Made by a program: the position numbers and the translations under genes | Assembly (NCBI RefSeq): GCF_900104585.1 | Contig: NZ_FNVX01000006.1 | Coordinates: 868,001 to 932,000, forward strand | Length of the DNA: 64,000 nt | Source of the DNA: Bacteroides ihuae | Lineage (GTDB): Bacteria; Bacteroidota; Bacteroidia; Bacteroidales; Bacteroidaceae | Reading direction: 5' to 3' | The notes under the pieces: model-generated | The model's input: the letters and a program-made list of their open reading frames with translations, nothing else | Databases searched by the model: none | What the model was told of the DNA's origin: nothing | Shown here: piece after piece, positions 34,502-43,119 of the stretch | How the letters are laid out: every line of letters starts with the position of its first letter | How positions within the stretch are numbered: position 1 is the first letter of the stretch

Positions 34502-34533
34502 TTTGCTTAGAACAATAAATCTTTATTCCTTTG
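34502..34533 (+). promoter_or_regulatory. Promoter of acpP-fabF-rnc
   Basis: TTTG at 34502-34505, a 20-base spacer, then TTCCTTTG at 34526-34533. This is the full Bacteroides promoter layout with one mismatch (TT for TA) in the -7 box. The leader before the acpP ATG would be about 45 bases and is AT-rich, as is common for highly expressed Bacteroides genes. Confidence 0.7.
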
Positions 34534-34584
34534 CACCGCAAATTTAAAGAAATAAAACTAATTATTAATTAAAAACTTAAAGTT

Positions 34585-34821
34585 ATGTCTGAAATTGCAT
34601 CAAGAGTGAAAGCGATTATCGTCGATAAATTAGGCGTTGAAGAATCAGAAGTTACCACAGAAGCTAGCTTCACTAACGATTTGGGAGCAGATTCTCTTGA
34701 CACTGTAGAACTTATCATGGAATTCGAAAAAGAATTCGGTATCTCTATTCCAGATGATCAAGCAGAAAAGATTGGAACTGTAGGTGATGCTGTGTCGTAT
34801 ATCGAAGAACACGCTAAGTAA
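34585..34821 (+). CDS. acpP: Acyl carrier protein
   Basis: 78 residues, very acidic. The phosphopantetheine attachment site is Ser37 in GADSLDTVE. It carries growing acyl chains in type II fatty acid synthesis and supplies acyl groups for lipid A. The leader upstream is AT-rich, and fabF follows after 15 bases, the standard Bacteroides acpP-fabF-rnc arrangement. Confidence 0.98.
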   Translation: MSEIASRVKAIIVDKLGVEESEVTTEASFTNDLGADSLDTVELIMEFEKEFGISIPDDQAEKIGTVGDAVSYIEEHAK

Positions 34822-34836
34822 TCTGTTTTTCATAAT

Positions 34837-36099
34837 ATGGAATTAAAAAGAGTCGTAGTAACAGGTCTTGGCGCCATTACTCCTATTGGCAACAATGTTC
34901 CCGATTTCTGGGAAAATCTTGTGAACGGAGTTAGCGGAGCAGGACCTATTACACATTTCGATCCAACGCTATTCAAGACTCAGTTCGCATGCGAAGTCAA
35001 GGGCTTCGATGTGACCAAGTATCTCGAACGCAAAGAGGCAAGAAAAATGGACCTGTACACTCAGTACGCCGTTGCTGTTGCCAATGAAGCTGTTACAGAC
35101 TCTGGGCTTGATTTGGAAAACGAAGATTTAAACAGAATCGGCGTCATTTTTGGTGCCGGTATTGGCGGTATTAGTACATTTGAAGAGGAAATTGCACAGT
35201 ATTATACGAATAAGGAAAAAGGACCACGGTTTAATCCGTTCTTTATTCCTAAAATGATTTCGGATATTGCTGCCGGGCAAATCTCTATTATGTATGGCTT
35301 TCACGGGCCGAACTACGCTACGTGTTCTGCTTGTGCAACCTCAACCAATGCCATTGCCGACGCATTTAACCTAATTCGCTTAGGTAAAGCAAACGTAATT
35401 GTAAGTGGAGGTGCCGAAGCTGCTATTACTCCTGGTGGAGTGGGTGGTTTCAACGCTATGCATGCTCTGTCAACTCGTAATGATGACCCACAAGGTGCTT
35501 CTCGCCCATTCAGCGCATCCCGCGATGGATTTGTGATGGGAGAAGGCGGCGGTTGCCTCATTCTGGAAGAATTGGAACATGCTAAAGCACGTGGTGCTAA
35601 AATTTATGCAGAAGTAGCCGGAGCAGGGTTATCTGCCGATGCTTATCACCTGACTGCTTCTCACCCTGATGGGCTTGGGGCTAAGTTAGTGATGCGTAAC
35701 GCATTGGAAGATGCTGAGATGAAACCTGAAGATATTGATTATATCAATGTACACGGTACATCTACACCTGTAGGAGACATCTCTGAAGCAAAAGCTATTA
35801 AAGAAGTCTTTGGTGAACATGCGTTTAAGCTGAACATTAGTTCTACAAAATCCATGACGGGACATCTGTTGGGTGCTGCTGGTGCGGTAGAATCCATAGC
35901 AAGTATTCTTGCCATCAAAAACGGCATTGTACCTCCGACTATCAACTACACTGAAGGTGATAATGACGAGAACATTGACTACAACCTTAACCTCACGTTC
36001 AACAAAGCTCAAAAACGTGAAGTTAAAGCTGCCCTCTCAAATACATTTGGATTTGGAGGCCATAATGCATGTGCCATTTTCAAGAAATACGCAGAATAA
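34837..36099 (+). CDS. fabF: 3-oxoacyl-ACP synthase II
   Basis: 420 residues, thiolase fold. The active-site Cys-His-His triad is at Cys166 (SACATS), His306 (NVHGTSTP) and His343 (SMTGHLLGAAG), matching the spacing in known FabF enzymes. It condenses malonyl-ACP with acyl-ACP in fatty acid elongation. It follows acpP closely and is followed after 4 bases by rnc. Confidence 0.98.
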   Translation: MELKRVVVTGLGAITPIGNNVPDFWENLVNGVSGAGPITHFDPTLFKTQFACEVKGFDVTKYLERKEARKMDLYTQYAVAVANEAVTDSGLDLENEDLNRIGVIFGAGIGGISTFEEEIAQYYTNKEKGPRFNPFFIPKMISDIAAGQISIMYGFHGPNYATCSACATSTNAIADAFNLIRLGKANVIVSGGAEAAITPGGVGGFNAMHALSTRNDDPQGASRPFSASRDGFVMGEGGGCLILEELEHAKARGAKIYAEVAGAGLSADAYHLTASHPDGLGAKLVMRNALEDAEMKPEDIDYINVHGTSTPVGDISEAKAIKEVFGEHAFKLNISSTKSMTGHLLGAAGAVESIASILAIKNGIVPPTINYTEGDNDENIDYNLNLTFNKAQKREVKAALSNTFGFGGHNACAIFKKYAE

Positions 36100-36103
36100 C
36101 GTC

Positions 36104-37063
36104 GTGTTACGTAATAAAATAGATGAGATAAGGCTCCTGTTCCGCAAGGACAGAGAGTCTTATCTTTGTTTTTATCGAATACTTGGCTTCTATCCTCGTG
36201 ACATCCGAATTTACGAACAAGCACTCCTGCACAAATCAACCTCTCTGCGCACTGAAAAAGGAAGGCCAATAAACAATGAACGATTGGAATTTTTAGGCGA
36301 CGCTATTCTCGACGCTATCGTTGCTGATATTGTTTACTTGCACTTCGATGGCAAGAAAGAGGGCTTTCTTACCAATACACGTTCTAAAATTGTGCAACGC
36401 GAAACGTTGAACAAACTGGCTGTGGAAATTGGACTAGACAAACTGATAAAGTCTGCTGCACGATCTTCATCTCACAATAGCTATATGTACGGCAATGCTT
36501 TCGAAGCGTTCATCGGAGCCATCTATATAGACCGTGGCTACAAACGTTGTAAAGCATTTGTGGAAGAAAAAATCATTACTCCCTACATCGATCTCGACAA
36601 GCTATCGCGTAAAGAAGTCAACTTCAAATCGAAGCTGATAGAATGGAGCCAAAAAAACAGGATGGAGGTTTCATTTGAACTCATCGAACAGTTTCTGGAT
36701 CAAGAATCAAATCCGGTATTCCAGACGGAAGTGCTTATAGAGCAGGTATCAGCAGGAACAGGAACAGGATATTCTAAAAAAGAATCGCAACAGAATGCGG
36801 CTCAAATGGCTTTAAAGAAGATTAAAAGTAACCCTGATTTTTTAGCAAGTATTGAAGAAGCCAAGGCTCTTTTGAAGGCAGTAGCCGAAGAAGAAATTCC
36901 TGTAGAGGAAGTTCCAGAACAAGAAGCGCAAGAAGAACAGACCAAAGAAGGCCTCGAAATAGGCAGCAGTACAGAAGAAGAGATTAAAGAAATCCCATCA
37001 AAAGAAGAGACTTCCTCCACCTTAACCGAAGCAGACCCCCATTCGCCTACCCTGAACAACTAA
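36104..37063 (+). CDS. rnc: Ribonuclease III with acidic C-terminal extension
   Basis: 319 residues if started at the GTG at 36104, which begins MLRNKIDEIRLLF, the usual start of Bacteroides RNase III, 4 bases after fabF. The frame is open well into fabF, but that stretch encodes a Thr/Ser/Lys-rich shadow of FabF. The endonuclease domain has NNERLEFLGDAILD and NAFEAFIGAIYID, with its catalytic Glu and Asp; a double-stranded RNA-binding domain follows. Beyond it lies an unusual Glu-rich tail of about 60 residues. It processes rRNA precursors and structured RNAs. The last 42 bases overlap the convergent pfkA. Confidence 0.93.
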   Translation: MLRNKIDEIRLLFRKDRESYLCFYRILGFYPRDIRIYEQALLHKSTSLRTEKGRPINNERLEFLGDAILDAIVADIVYLHFDGKKEGFLTNTRSKIVQRETLNKLAVEIGLDKLIKSAARSSSHNSYMYGNAFEAFIGAIYIDRGYKRCKAFVEEKIITPYIDLDKLSRKEVNFKSKLIEWSQKNRMEVSFELIEQFLDQESNPVFQTEVLIEQVSAGTGTGYSKKESQQNAAQMALKKIKSNPDFLASIEEAKALLKAVAEEEIPVEEVPEQEAQEEQTKEGLEIGSSTEEEIKEIPSKEETSSTLTEADPHSPTLNN

Positions 37064-38032
37064 ATCGTGATCTTCAGTCACTGAATTCAATTTCCCTGCC
37101 ACTTCCTCCAAAGGAATAGAGGTAATATCATCTCCCACCAACGCAATCATACGGCCAAATTGTCCATTGGCTATCAGCTCTGTGGCATGTCCACCCATAC
37201 GAGTAGACAGGTTACGATCAAAAGGCGTGGGCGAACCGCCTCGTTGAATATATCCCAAAACCGTTTCGCGCGTCTCAAGTCCGGTTTCAGTTTCAATCTG
37301 TTGCGCAATGTATTCCGCTGCACGTCTGCTTCCATCTGTTTGTATTCCTTCGGCCACCACCACGATAGAATAAGACTTCCCTCGTTTTATGCGGTTCATT
37401 ATGGTTTCGGATACCGCGCTCATTTGATAAGGAATTTCCGGAAGGAGAATCACATCTCCCCCACCGGCCATGCCCGAATAAAGAGCAATCCATCCGGCCT
37501 TATGTCCCATCACCTCAATCACCATCACCCGTTTATGAGAACTAGCAGTAGAGTGCAGCCGGTCTATTGCATCTGTAGCGATGCTTACGGCAGAATCGAA
37601 ACCGAAAGAGAAGTCGGTACCCCAAATATCGTTATCGATGGTCTTGGGCACAGATACAATGTTCACTCCCATAGCAGCAAATTTGGCCGCTGTCTTCTGC
37701 GTACCGTTCCCGCCGATGCACACAATACAGTCCAATCCCAAATTCTTAATATTTTGCTTTATGAGTTCAGGTTTATTTACATCTGAAGTTGCTATTGTCT
37801 TCTTAAAAGGTTTTTCTCGAGAAGTGCCAAGCACCGTCCCACCCTGATTGAGCAAACCGGACAAAGAATTGTCTGTAAAGTTTTCGACATCTATGTCCAA
37901 CAATCCCTGAAAGCCACTATGTATACCAACGACTTCCATACCATAATGATTAATGGCTGTTTTGCACACACCACGAATTGTGGCATTGATGCCCGGACAG
38001 TCCCCCCCTGCAGTTAATATACCTATTCTCAT
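37022..38032 (-). CDS. pfkA: 6-phosphofructokinase
   Basis: 336 residues. Family motifs: GILTAGGDCPGINA at the N-terminus, the fructose-6-phosphate-binding PKTIDND with the catalytic Asp, MGHKAGWIALYSG, and GYIQRGGSPTPFDR. It phosphorylates fructose 6-phosphate in glycolysis. The nucleotide/Mg loop reads IGGNGTQKT, with Asn109 where well-studied ATP-PFKs have Asp (GGDGS), so phosphoryl donor and activity are open. The 3' end overlaps rnc by 42 bp in convergent orientation. Confidence 0.92.
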   Translation of the reverse strand: MRIGILTAGGDCPGINATIRGVCKTAINHYGMEVVGIHSGFQGLLDIDVENFTDNSLSGLLNQGGTVLGTSREKPFKKTIATSDVNKPELIKQNIKNLGLDCIVCIGGNGTQKTAAKFAAMGVNIVSVPKTIDNDIWGTDFSFGFDSAVSIATDAIDRLHSTASSHKRVMVIEVMGHKAGWIALYSGMAGGGDVILLPEIPYQMSAVSETIMNRIKRGKSYSIVVVAEGIQTDGSRRAAEYIAQQIETETGLETRETVLGYIQRGGSPTPFDRNLSTRMGGHATELIANGQFGRMIALVGDDITSIPLEEVAGKLNSVTEDHDLVVQGRRMGVCFG

Positions 38033-38085
38033 ATAGTTTTAACGATATTTTCGGGGTAAAGATAGAAAAAAAAGATAAATAAGCT

Positions 38086-38093
38086 TACTTTTG
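38086..38093 (+). promoter_or_regulatory. -7 promoter element of the GH3-family gene
   Basis: TACTTTTG fits TAnnTTTG, 29 bases before the ATG at 38123. A partial minus-strand box reading TATCTTTA for pfkA lies close by (around 38059-38066). Confidence 0.5.
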
Positions 38094-38122
38094 TACGATC
38101 AAACGTTATTTTACAACCAATA

Positions 38123-39634
38123 ATGAATAGTACCAAAATCATAAGTAAACTTTTTAATTCACGTTTAAAAGAAATAGACCTATTTGCAACGCAGGCGGGA
38201 GAGATACAACACAATGTATTAGATCGTTTACTCATACAAGCGGCCAACACTGAATGGGGAAGAAAATATGACTACAAGACGATCTTAAACTATGACGATT
38301 TTAAGAAGCGCCTCCCCATACAGACTTATGATGATGTTAAGCCTTACGTGGAACGACTGCGTGCAGGAGAGAAGAATCTTATTTGGCCATCAGAGATACG
38401 TTGGTTTGCGAAGTCATCGGGAACCACCAATGATAAAAGCAAATTTCTTCCGGTTAGCAAGGAAGCGCTGAAGGACATTCACTATAAAGGAGGTGCAGAT
38501 GCTATGGCTTTGTACTTTAGGATGAACCCCAATAGCCGATTCTTCTCAGGAAAAGGATTGATATTGGGAGGAAGCCATAGTCCTAACCTGAACTCAAACC
38601 ATAGTTTAGTGGGCGATTTATCGGCTATATTAATACAAAACGTTAATCCGCTAGTTAACTTAATTCGCGTACCAGGCAAGAAGATTGCACTGATGAACGA
38701 ATGGGAAAGCAAAATAGAAGCAATAGCCAGCAGCACGATACACACCAATGTAACGAATCTATCGGGGGTTCCTTCTTGGTTTTTGGTGCTAATAAAGCGC
38801 ATACTAGAGAAGACTGGAAAACAGACACTGGAAGAGGTGTGGCCTAACTTGGAAGTATTCTTCCACGGTGGCGTCAGCTTCACTCCCTATCGTGATCAGT
38901 ACGCACAGGTGATTCATTCCGACAAAATGCACTATGTAGAGACTTACAATGCCTCCGAAGGGTATTTTGGAACTCAAAATGATCTTTCGGATCCGGCTAT
39001 GTTGCTGATGATCGATTATGGTATCTTTTACGAATTCATCCCATTGGAGGAAGTAGGCAAAGAAGATCCAAAAGTATATAGTCTCGAAGAAGTGGAACTT
39101 AATAAAAACTATGCATTGGTCATCTCTACTTCGTGTGGACTCTGGAGATATATGATTGGCGATACGGTTAAATTCACCAGTGATCGTCCTTATAAGTTTA
39201 TCATCACAGGGCGCACCAAGCACTTCATCAATGCCTTTGGCGAAGAATTGATTATTGACAATGCGGAGAAGGGCTTAGCCAAAGCTTGTGCCGACACAGG
39301 AGCACAAGTGTGCGAGTATTCTGCCGCGCCTGTTTTCATGGACAAGAATGCTAAATGTCGCCACCAATGGGTGATAGAATTTGCTAAGATGCCCGATTCG
39401 GTAGAACATTTTGCTTCTGTACTCGATAAGACATTAAAGGAAGTGAACTCCGATTACGAGGCTAAACGCTGGAAAGACATCGCCCTACAACCGTTAGAGG
39501 TGATCCCCGCACGCAAAGGACTGTTTCATGATTGGCTCAAAGAAAAAGGAAAGCTGGGGGGCCAGCACAAAGTTCCTCGTTTGAGCAATCACCGACAGTA
39601 TATTGAAGAAATGATCTCACTAAACCAAGCTTAA
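38123..39634 (+). CDS. GH3 auxin-responsive-promoter family protein (acyl-adenylating fold)
   Basis: 503 residues of the GH3 family in the ANL adenylating superfamily. Visible blocks are WFAKSSGTTNDKSKFLP (ATP phosphate loop), EVFFHGGVSFTPY, YVETYNASEGYFG (adenine/acyl-adenylate site) and RYMIGDTVKF, with a C-terminal domain from about residue 390. Plant GH3 enzymes join amino acids to auxin or jasmonate through an acyl-AMP; the role of the widespread Bacteroidetes homologues is not known to me. It stands alone between pfkA and the SNF2 gene, with its own promoter. Confidence 0.9.
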   Translation: MNSTKIISKLFNSRLKEIDLFATQAGEIQHNVLDRLLIQAANTEWGRKYDYKTILNYDDFKKRLPIQTYDDVKPYVERLRAGEKNLIWPSEIRWFAKSSGTTNDKSKFLPVSKEALKDIHYKGGADAMALYFRMNPNSRFFSGKGLILGGSHSPNLNSNHSLVGDLSAILIQNVNPLVNLIRVPGKKIALMNEWESKIEAIASSTIHTNVTNLSGVPSWFLVLIKRILEKTGKQTLEEVWPNLEVFFHGGVSFTPYRDQYAQVIHSDKMHYVETYNASEGYFGTQNDLSDPAMLLMIDYGIFYEFIPLEEVGKEDPKVYSLEEVELNKNYALVISTSCGLWRYMIGDTVKFTSDRPYKFIITGRTKHFINAFGEELIIDNAEKGLAKACADTGAQVCEYSAAPVFMDKNAKCRHQWVIEFAKMPDSVEHFASVLDKTLKEVNSDYEAKRWKDIALQPLEVIPARKGLFHDWLKEKGKLGGQHKVPRLSNHRQYIEEMISLNQA

Positions 39635-39695
39635 TAAAATTTACGCTATTTACGCTGTGAGAAGTCCTTGAAACCGATTCACAGACGATGAAAGA

Positions 39696-42614
39696 ATGAA
39701 AGAAAACCTCATCCCTACAAAAATTGTTATTGTACTAATGCAGCACCCTGTACTGGGAGCATTGCTAGTACCCTACACTGCCGAGATAAAGAAAGATAGT
39801 ACCATCCGCCTCATTGAGCAAGCTTTTCATGCATCGCATGCTGTGATAGCCAAAATGAACGAGGCAGAGCGAAAGTCCATCGAAATAGCCAATCATTATG
39901 CAGAAAAGTATCTGATGAAAATCTACTCGAAAGAGAAGAACAGCAGTGATTTTCTACGTAAATTAACTGAGAAGACACTTAAAGAAGTTGTGCGGCCCTA
40001 CATTGAAAAGAAGTTGCTCGAAATGGTGGAGCTTATCCAGACTCAGAAGCTTCCGCTTTATGAGAAGCAGAGCGGAACCAATCTGATGTATGATCACAAC
40101 ATTTATCTGGCAACTCCTCATCCTACAGAAACGGCCTTTCGTTTCACTGCCACCGATGAATTATTTAGCTACGCTATACAGTGTAGTCGTGAAGGCAAAG
40201 CTGTTTCATTGCAAGATAAAAAGCCGGTAATCGTGCTGACTTCCTCACCGGCCTCAATGCTGATGGGAAAAGAATTGCATGTGTTTAAAGGGATCGAATC
40301 AGCACGCATACTCCCTTTTACTCACAAGTCATCGGTTAGTGTGAACGCATCGTTCACCGCTAAGTATATGGAAAAGATCGTTGTGCCTGCTATCAGACAT
40401 CATGAGGTTGTCTCATCGGGCTTAAACATTATTGAAGAAACAAGAAAATGCGAAGCAATCCTCACGATAGACGAAAGCGCTTATGCAGAAAAAGCATTGC
40501 TACTGACATTCAGTTACGGCGATAAGATATTCTCTCCCAATTCATCAACTTCTCCAAAGGTTGTTTGGTTCTGCGAAGAAGAGAAAGCTATTCATTACTT
40601 CAAACGAGATCTGGAGTACGAAGAAGAAACGATCCACTTACTCGTCGAGTCGGGACTGAGACAAGTTAACGACGGACATTTTGCCTTGCAACAGACGGAA
40701 CCGATAAAACTATTGCCCGAATGGATTGCAGGTAGCAAGGAGATGCTCTCCACACGCTTCAAGTTAGTAAATGCAAGAACAAATGCTGACTATTACCTAA
40801 GTGACATGCGCATAGAGCAGACGTATACAGACGAGCACGACTGGTTTGAACTCCATATCACCGTGATCATTGGCGACCTGCGAATTCCTTTTATCCGTTT
40901 TAAAAAGCATATCCTCGAAGGAATCAAAGAATATATTTTACCCGACGGACAGATAGTCATCCTGCCCGAAGAATGGTTTAGCAAGTATAGCGACTTGTTC
41001 GAAATGGGTGAAGAGAAGGAAAAAGCAATTCGATTGAACAGACCGTTTATCGGCATACTTCAGTCGATCATCTCTTCAAACAAAGAAGAGAAAGTGCATA
41101 TCTATCAACCTAAGCAGATAGTAGAAACGCCCAAACACTTCAACGCAAAATTGCGTCGTTATCAGCAAGAAGGCTTATCATGGATGGTACATTTATCTGA
41201 GCATGGCTTTAACGGTTGCCTAGCCGATGATATGGGTTTGGGTAAAACCATACAAACACTTGCTTTGTTACAATACAGATACAACAAGGTGGACTCTCAA
41301 CCTGCTGATGACAAGAAGTCATCGGCACCTGTTGCAGATGGAAGTGCGCAATCATCGCCCTTCGCCCCACCTTTGAGGAAGAAAAGACCTGCCTCGCTCA
41401 TCGTAGTGCCTACTTCATTGTTGCACAATTGGAGAAAAGAGGTCGCTCGCTTCACCAATCTATCGGTATACGAATATGCGGGTGGCAATCAAAAACAGCC
41501 TAATCCGGCGAAAACGTTCAAGCAGCATCAAATCATCCTCACTAGCTACGGCATCATGAGGAACAATATTCAAACGTTGAGCCAATATCCATTCGAATAC
41601 ATTGTGCTGGACGAAAGTCAGAACATCAAAAACGGAGATTCTCTTACCTCACAGGCTGCTTTTCAGTTAAGAGGGAAACAAAGGTTGGTACTTACGGGCA
41701 CACCCATCGAGAACTCTCTGAAAGATTTGTGGTCACAATTTCATTTCCTGCAGCCGGAACTATTGGGTACGGAGATCGAATTCAATAAGCATTTCACACT
41801 TCCAATCCGCCAAGGAGATGCACAAGTGGAACAACGATTAAGACGTGTCATCGAACCGTTCATTCTGCGTCGTAGCAAATACGAGGTAGCACCGGAATTG
41901 CCTTCGCTCACCGAAGAGATTCTTTATTGCAGCATGTCGGATAAGCAACACACCATATACGAAAAAGAAAAGAACAGCTTACGAAATACTTTGCTCGAAA
42001 TTAAGGCCAATGAGAGTAAGCACCAGAATCTTACCATACTGAACGGCATCATGAAGCTACGTCAATTGGCTTGCCATCCTCAGATGGTTTTGGATGATTT
42101 CGTTGAAGATTCGGGCAAATTGGAAGAGATCGTCAATACCTTTGAAACCCTTCAAAGCGAGGGACACAAAGTACTCATCTTCTCCTCTTTCGTGAAGCAT
42201 CTGGAGTTGATAGGCGAAGCTTTCGAGAAACGTGGATGGCCGTATGCCATGCTTACAGGCACGACTGTGAAACGGGAAGAAGAGATCGATCGCTTTTCGG
42301 AGGATGATAATATCCGGGCTTTCCTCATCTCTCTAAAAGCGGGAGGTGTAGGCCTCAACCTAACGCAGGCTGACTATATCTTCATCGTCGACCCATGGTG
42401 GAATCCGGCAGCAGAGATGCAGGCTGTCAGTCGTGCTCACCGCATCGGACAGAAAAAGCAAGTCATGGCCTACCGCTTCATCACTCAAGGTAGCATCGAA
42501 GAGAAGATTGTGCAACTACAAGAAGAAAAGAAAAAACTGGCTGAGGCATTCATTACGGACAACAATCCATTGGAAACACTCACGGACAGTGAATGGGAAA
42601 AACTATTGGAATAA
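39696..42614 (+). CDS. SNF2/RapA-family helicase
   Basis: 972 residues. The first 480 or so form an N-terminal region of the SNF2-associated type, without a zinc-finger (SWIM) motif that I can see. Then come the two RecA-like lobes: motif I LADDMGLGKTIQT near residue 510, motif II VLDESQNIKN, motif III LTGTPIEN, and in lobe 2 KVLIFSSF, SLKAGGVGLNLTQADYIF and QAVSRAHRIGQ. It is an ATP-dependent DNA translocase that probably remodels protein-DNA or transcription complexes. A low-complexity Ser/Ala/Pro linker at about residues 530-560 is inserted in lobe 1. It ends before a strong terminator. Confidence 0.93.
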   Translation: MKENLIPTKIVIVLMQHPVLGALLVPYTAEIKKDSTIRLIEQAFHASHAVIAKMNEAERKSIEIANHYAEKYLMKIYSKEKNSSDFLRKLTEKTLKEVVRPYIEKKLLEMVELIQTQKLPLYEKQSGTNLMYDHNIYLATPHPTETAFRFTATDELFSYAIQCSREGKAVSLQDKKPVIVLTSSPASMLMGKELHVFKGIESARILPFTHKSSVSVNASFTAKYMEKIVVPAIRHHEVVSSGLNIIEETRKCEAILTIDESAYAEKALLLTFSYGDKIFSPNSSTSPKVVWFCEEEKAIHYFKRDLEYEEETIHLLVESGLRQVNDGHFALQQTEPIKLLPEWIAGSKEMLSTRFKLVNARTNADYYLSDMRIEQTYTDEHDWFELHITVIIGDLRIPFIRFKKHILEGIKEYILPDGQIVILPEEWFSKYSDLFEMGEEKEKAIRLNRPFIGILQSIISSNKEEKVHIYQPKQIVETPKHFNAKLRRYQQEGLSWMVHLSEHGFNGCLADDMGLGKTIQTLALLQYRYNKVDSQPADDKKSSAPVADGSAQSSPFAPPLRKKRPASLIVVPTSLLHNWRKEVARFTNLSVYEYAGGNQKQPNPAKTFKQHQIILTSYGIMRNNIQTLSQYPFEYIVLDESQNIKNGDSLTSQAAFQLRGKQRLVLTGTPIENSLKDLWSQFHFLQPELLGTEIEFNKHFTLPIRQGDAQVEQRLRRVIEPFILRRSKYEVAPELPSLTEEILYCSMSDKQHTIYEKEKNSLRNTLLEIKANESKHQNLTILNGIMKLRQLACHPQMVLDDFVEDSGKLEEIVNTFETLQSEGHKVLIFSSFVKHLELIGEAFEKRGWPYAMLTGTTVKREEEIDRFSEDDNIRAFLISLKAGGVGLNLTQADYIFIVDPWWNPAAEMQAVSRAHRIGQKKQVMAYRFITQGSIEEKIVQLQEEKKKLAEAFITDNNPLETLTDSEWEKLLE

Positions 42615-42708
42615 CAAAAAAGAGAGCAAAGCACTTGACTTTTGTTGTGTAAAGTAGTATATTTGTCAGTGTAATCATAAAGTAGTTTGAAATTAAAATA
42701 CGGTAAAA

Positions 42709-42737
42709 GGAAGAAGTTTCGACTTCTTCCTTTTTTT
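42709..42737 (+). terminator. Intrinsic terminator after the SNF2 gene
   Basis: GGAAGAAGT and ACTTCTTCC form a perfect 9-bp stem closed by a TTCG tetraloop (42718-42721 region), followed by a run of seven T. The stem can be extended by an upstream A tract pairing with the T run. Confidence 0.9.
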
Positions 42738-42744
42738 ATGCACC

Positions 42745-42815
42745 AACCGTCCGATAGGCCAAATAAGGGTTACATTTCTCCAAAGTAACGGTTGCACTTA
42801 CCCAAAAGGACGGTT
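42745..42815. repeat. Degenerate repeat units around AACCGT/ACGGTT
   Basis: AACCGTCC (42745), AGGGTTAC (42766), GTAACGGTT (42785) and GGACGGTT (42808) recur about every 20-22 bases in alternating orientation; the first and last are exact reverse complements. It resembles the array at 32578-32660 in spacing, not in sequence. Confidence 0.5.
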
Positions 42816-42870
42816 TAGTTGAATCATCTGCACAGCTCTCTTTGGTCGAAAGAAGGCTTCTCTTCACCAA

Positions 42871-42949
42871 AATGCTTATATGTTACCCGAATAACACCTA
42901 AACAGATTCCAAAAACGCCTAGATGTTTTGGAAGAACCCAAGTAGTGTT
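42871..42949. repeat. Degenerate 14-bp palindrome-like units with 21-22-bp period
   Basis: AATGCTTATATGTT (42871), AACACCTAAACAG (42893), AACGCCTAGATGTT (42914) and AACCCAAGTAGTGTT (42935) follow one another at 22, 21 and 21 bases. The AAC...TGTT arms recall the AACAT...ATGTT units at 32578-32660. Drift is high, so this is a tentative call. Confidence 0.5.
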
Positions 42950-43081
42950 AAGAATCAATAATCTTGCTATTGACAAGAATGAGCTCAACAGCATCTCAAA
43001 CAGTCAACAATTGAGTCAGTAAGAAGAACTTCCAAAAGAAGAAAATCATAAAAATCAAAACAGTTTCTTAACTATTTATTA

Positions 43082-43089
43082 TAACTTTG
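43082..43089 (+). promoter_or_regulatory. -7 promoter element of cysS
   Basis: TAACTTTG matches TAnnTTTG, 30 bases before the ATG at 43120. A TTTC at 43064 is too close to be a standard -33 box. Confidence 0.55.
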
Positions 43090-43119
43090 TAATTCCAAAA
43101 AAAAATAAATCAAAGCGTT

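Larger units (their letters stand above)
42615..43119. other. Intergenic region before cysS
   Basis: 505 bases. It holds a strong terminator (42709-42737), two stretches of degenerate short repeats (42745-42815 and 42871-42949) and the cysS -7 box (43082-43089). No plausible gene is seen. Confidence 0.6.

Noticed and set aside
35909..36103. N-terminal extension of rnc inside fabF
   Set aside because: It is a shadow of fabF in another frame, Thr/Ser/Lys-rich and without RNase III similarity; the conserved start is at 36104.
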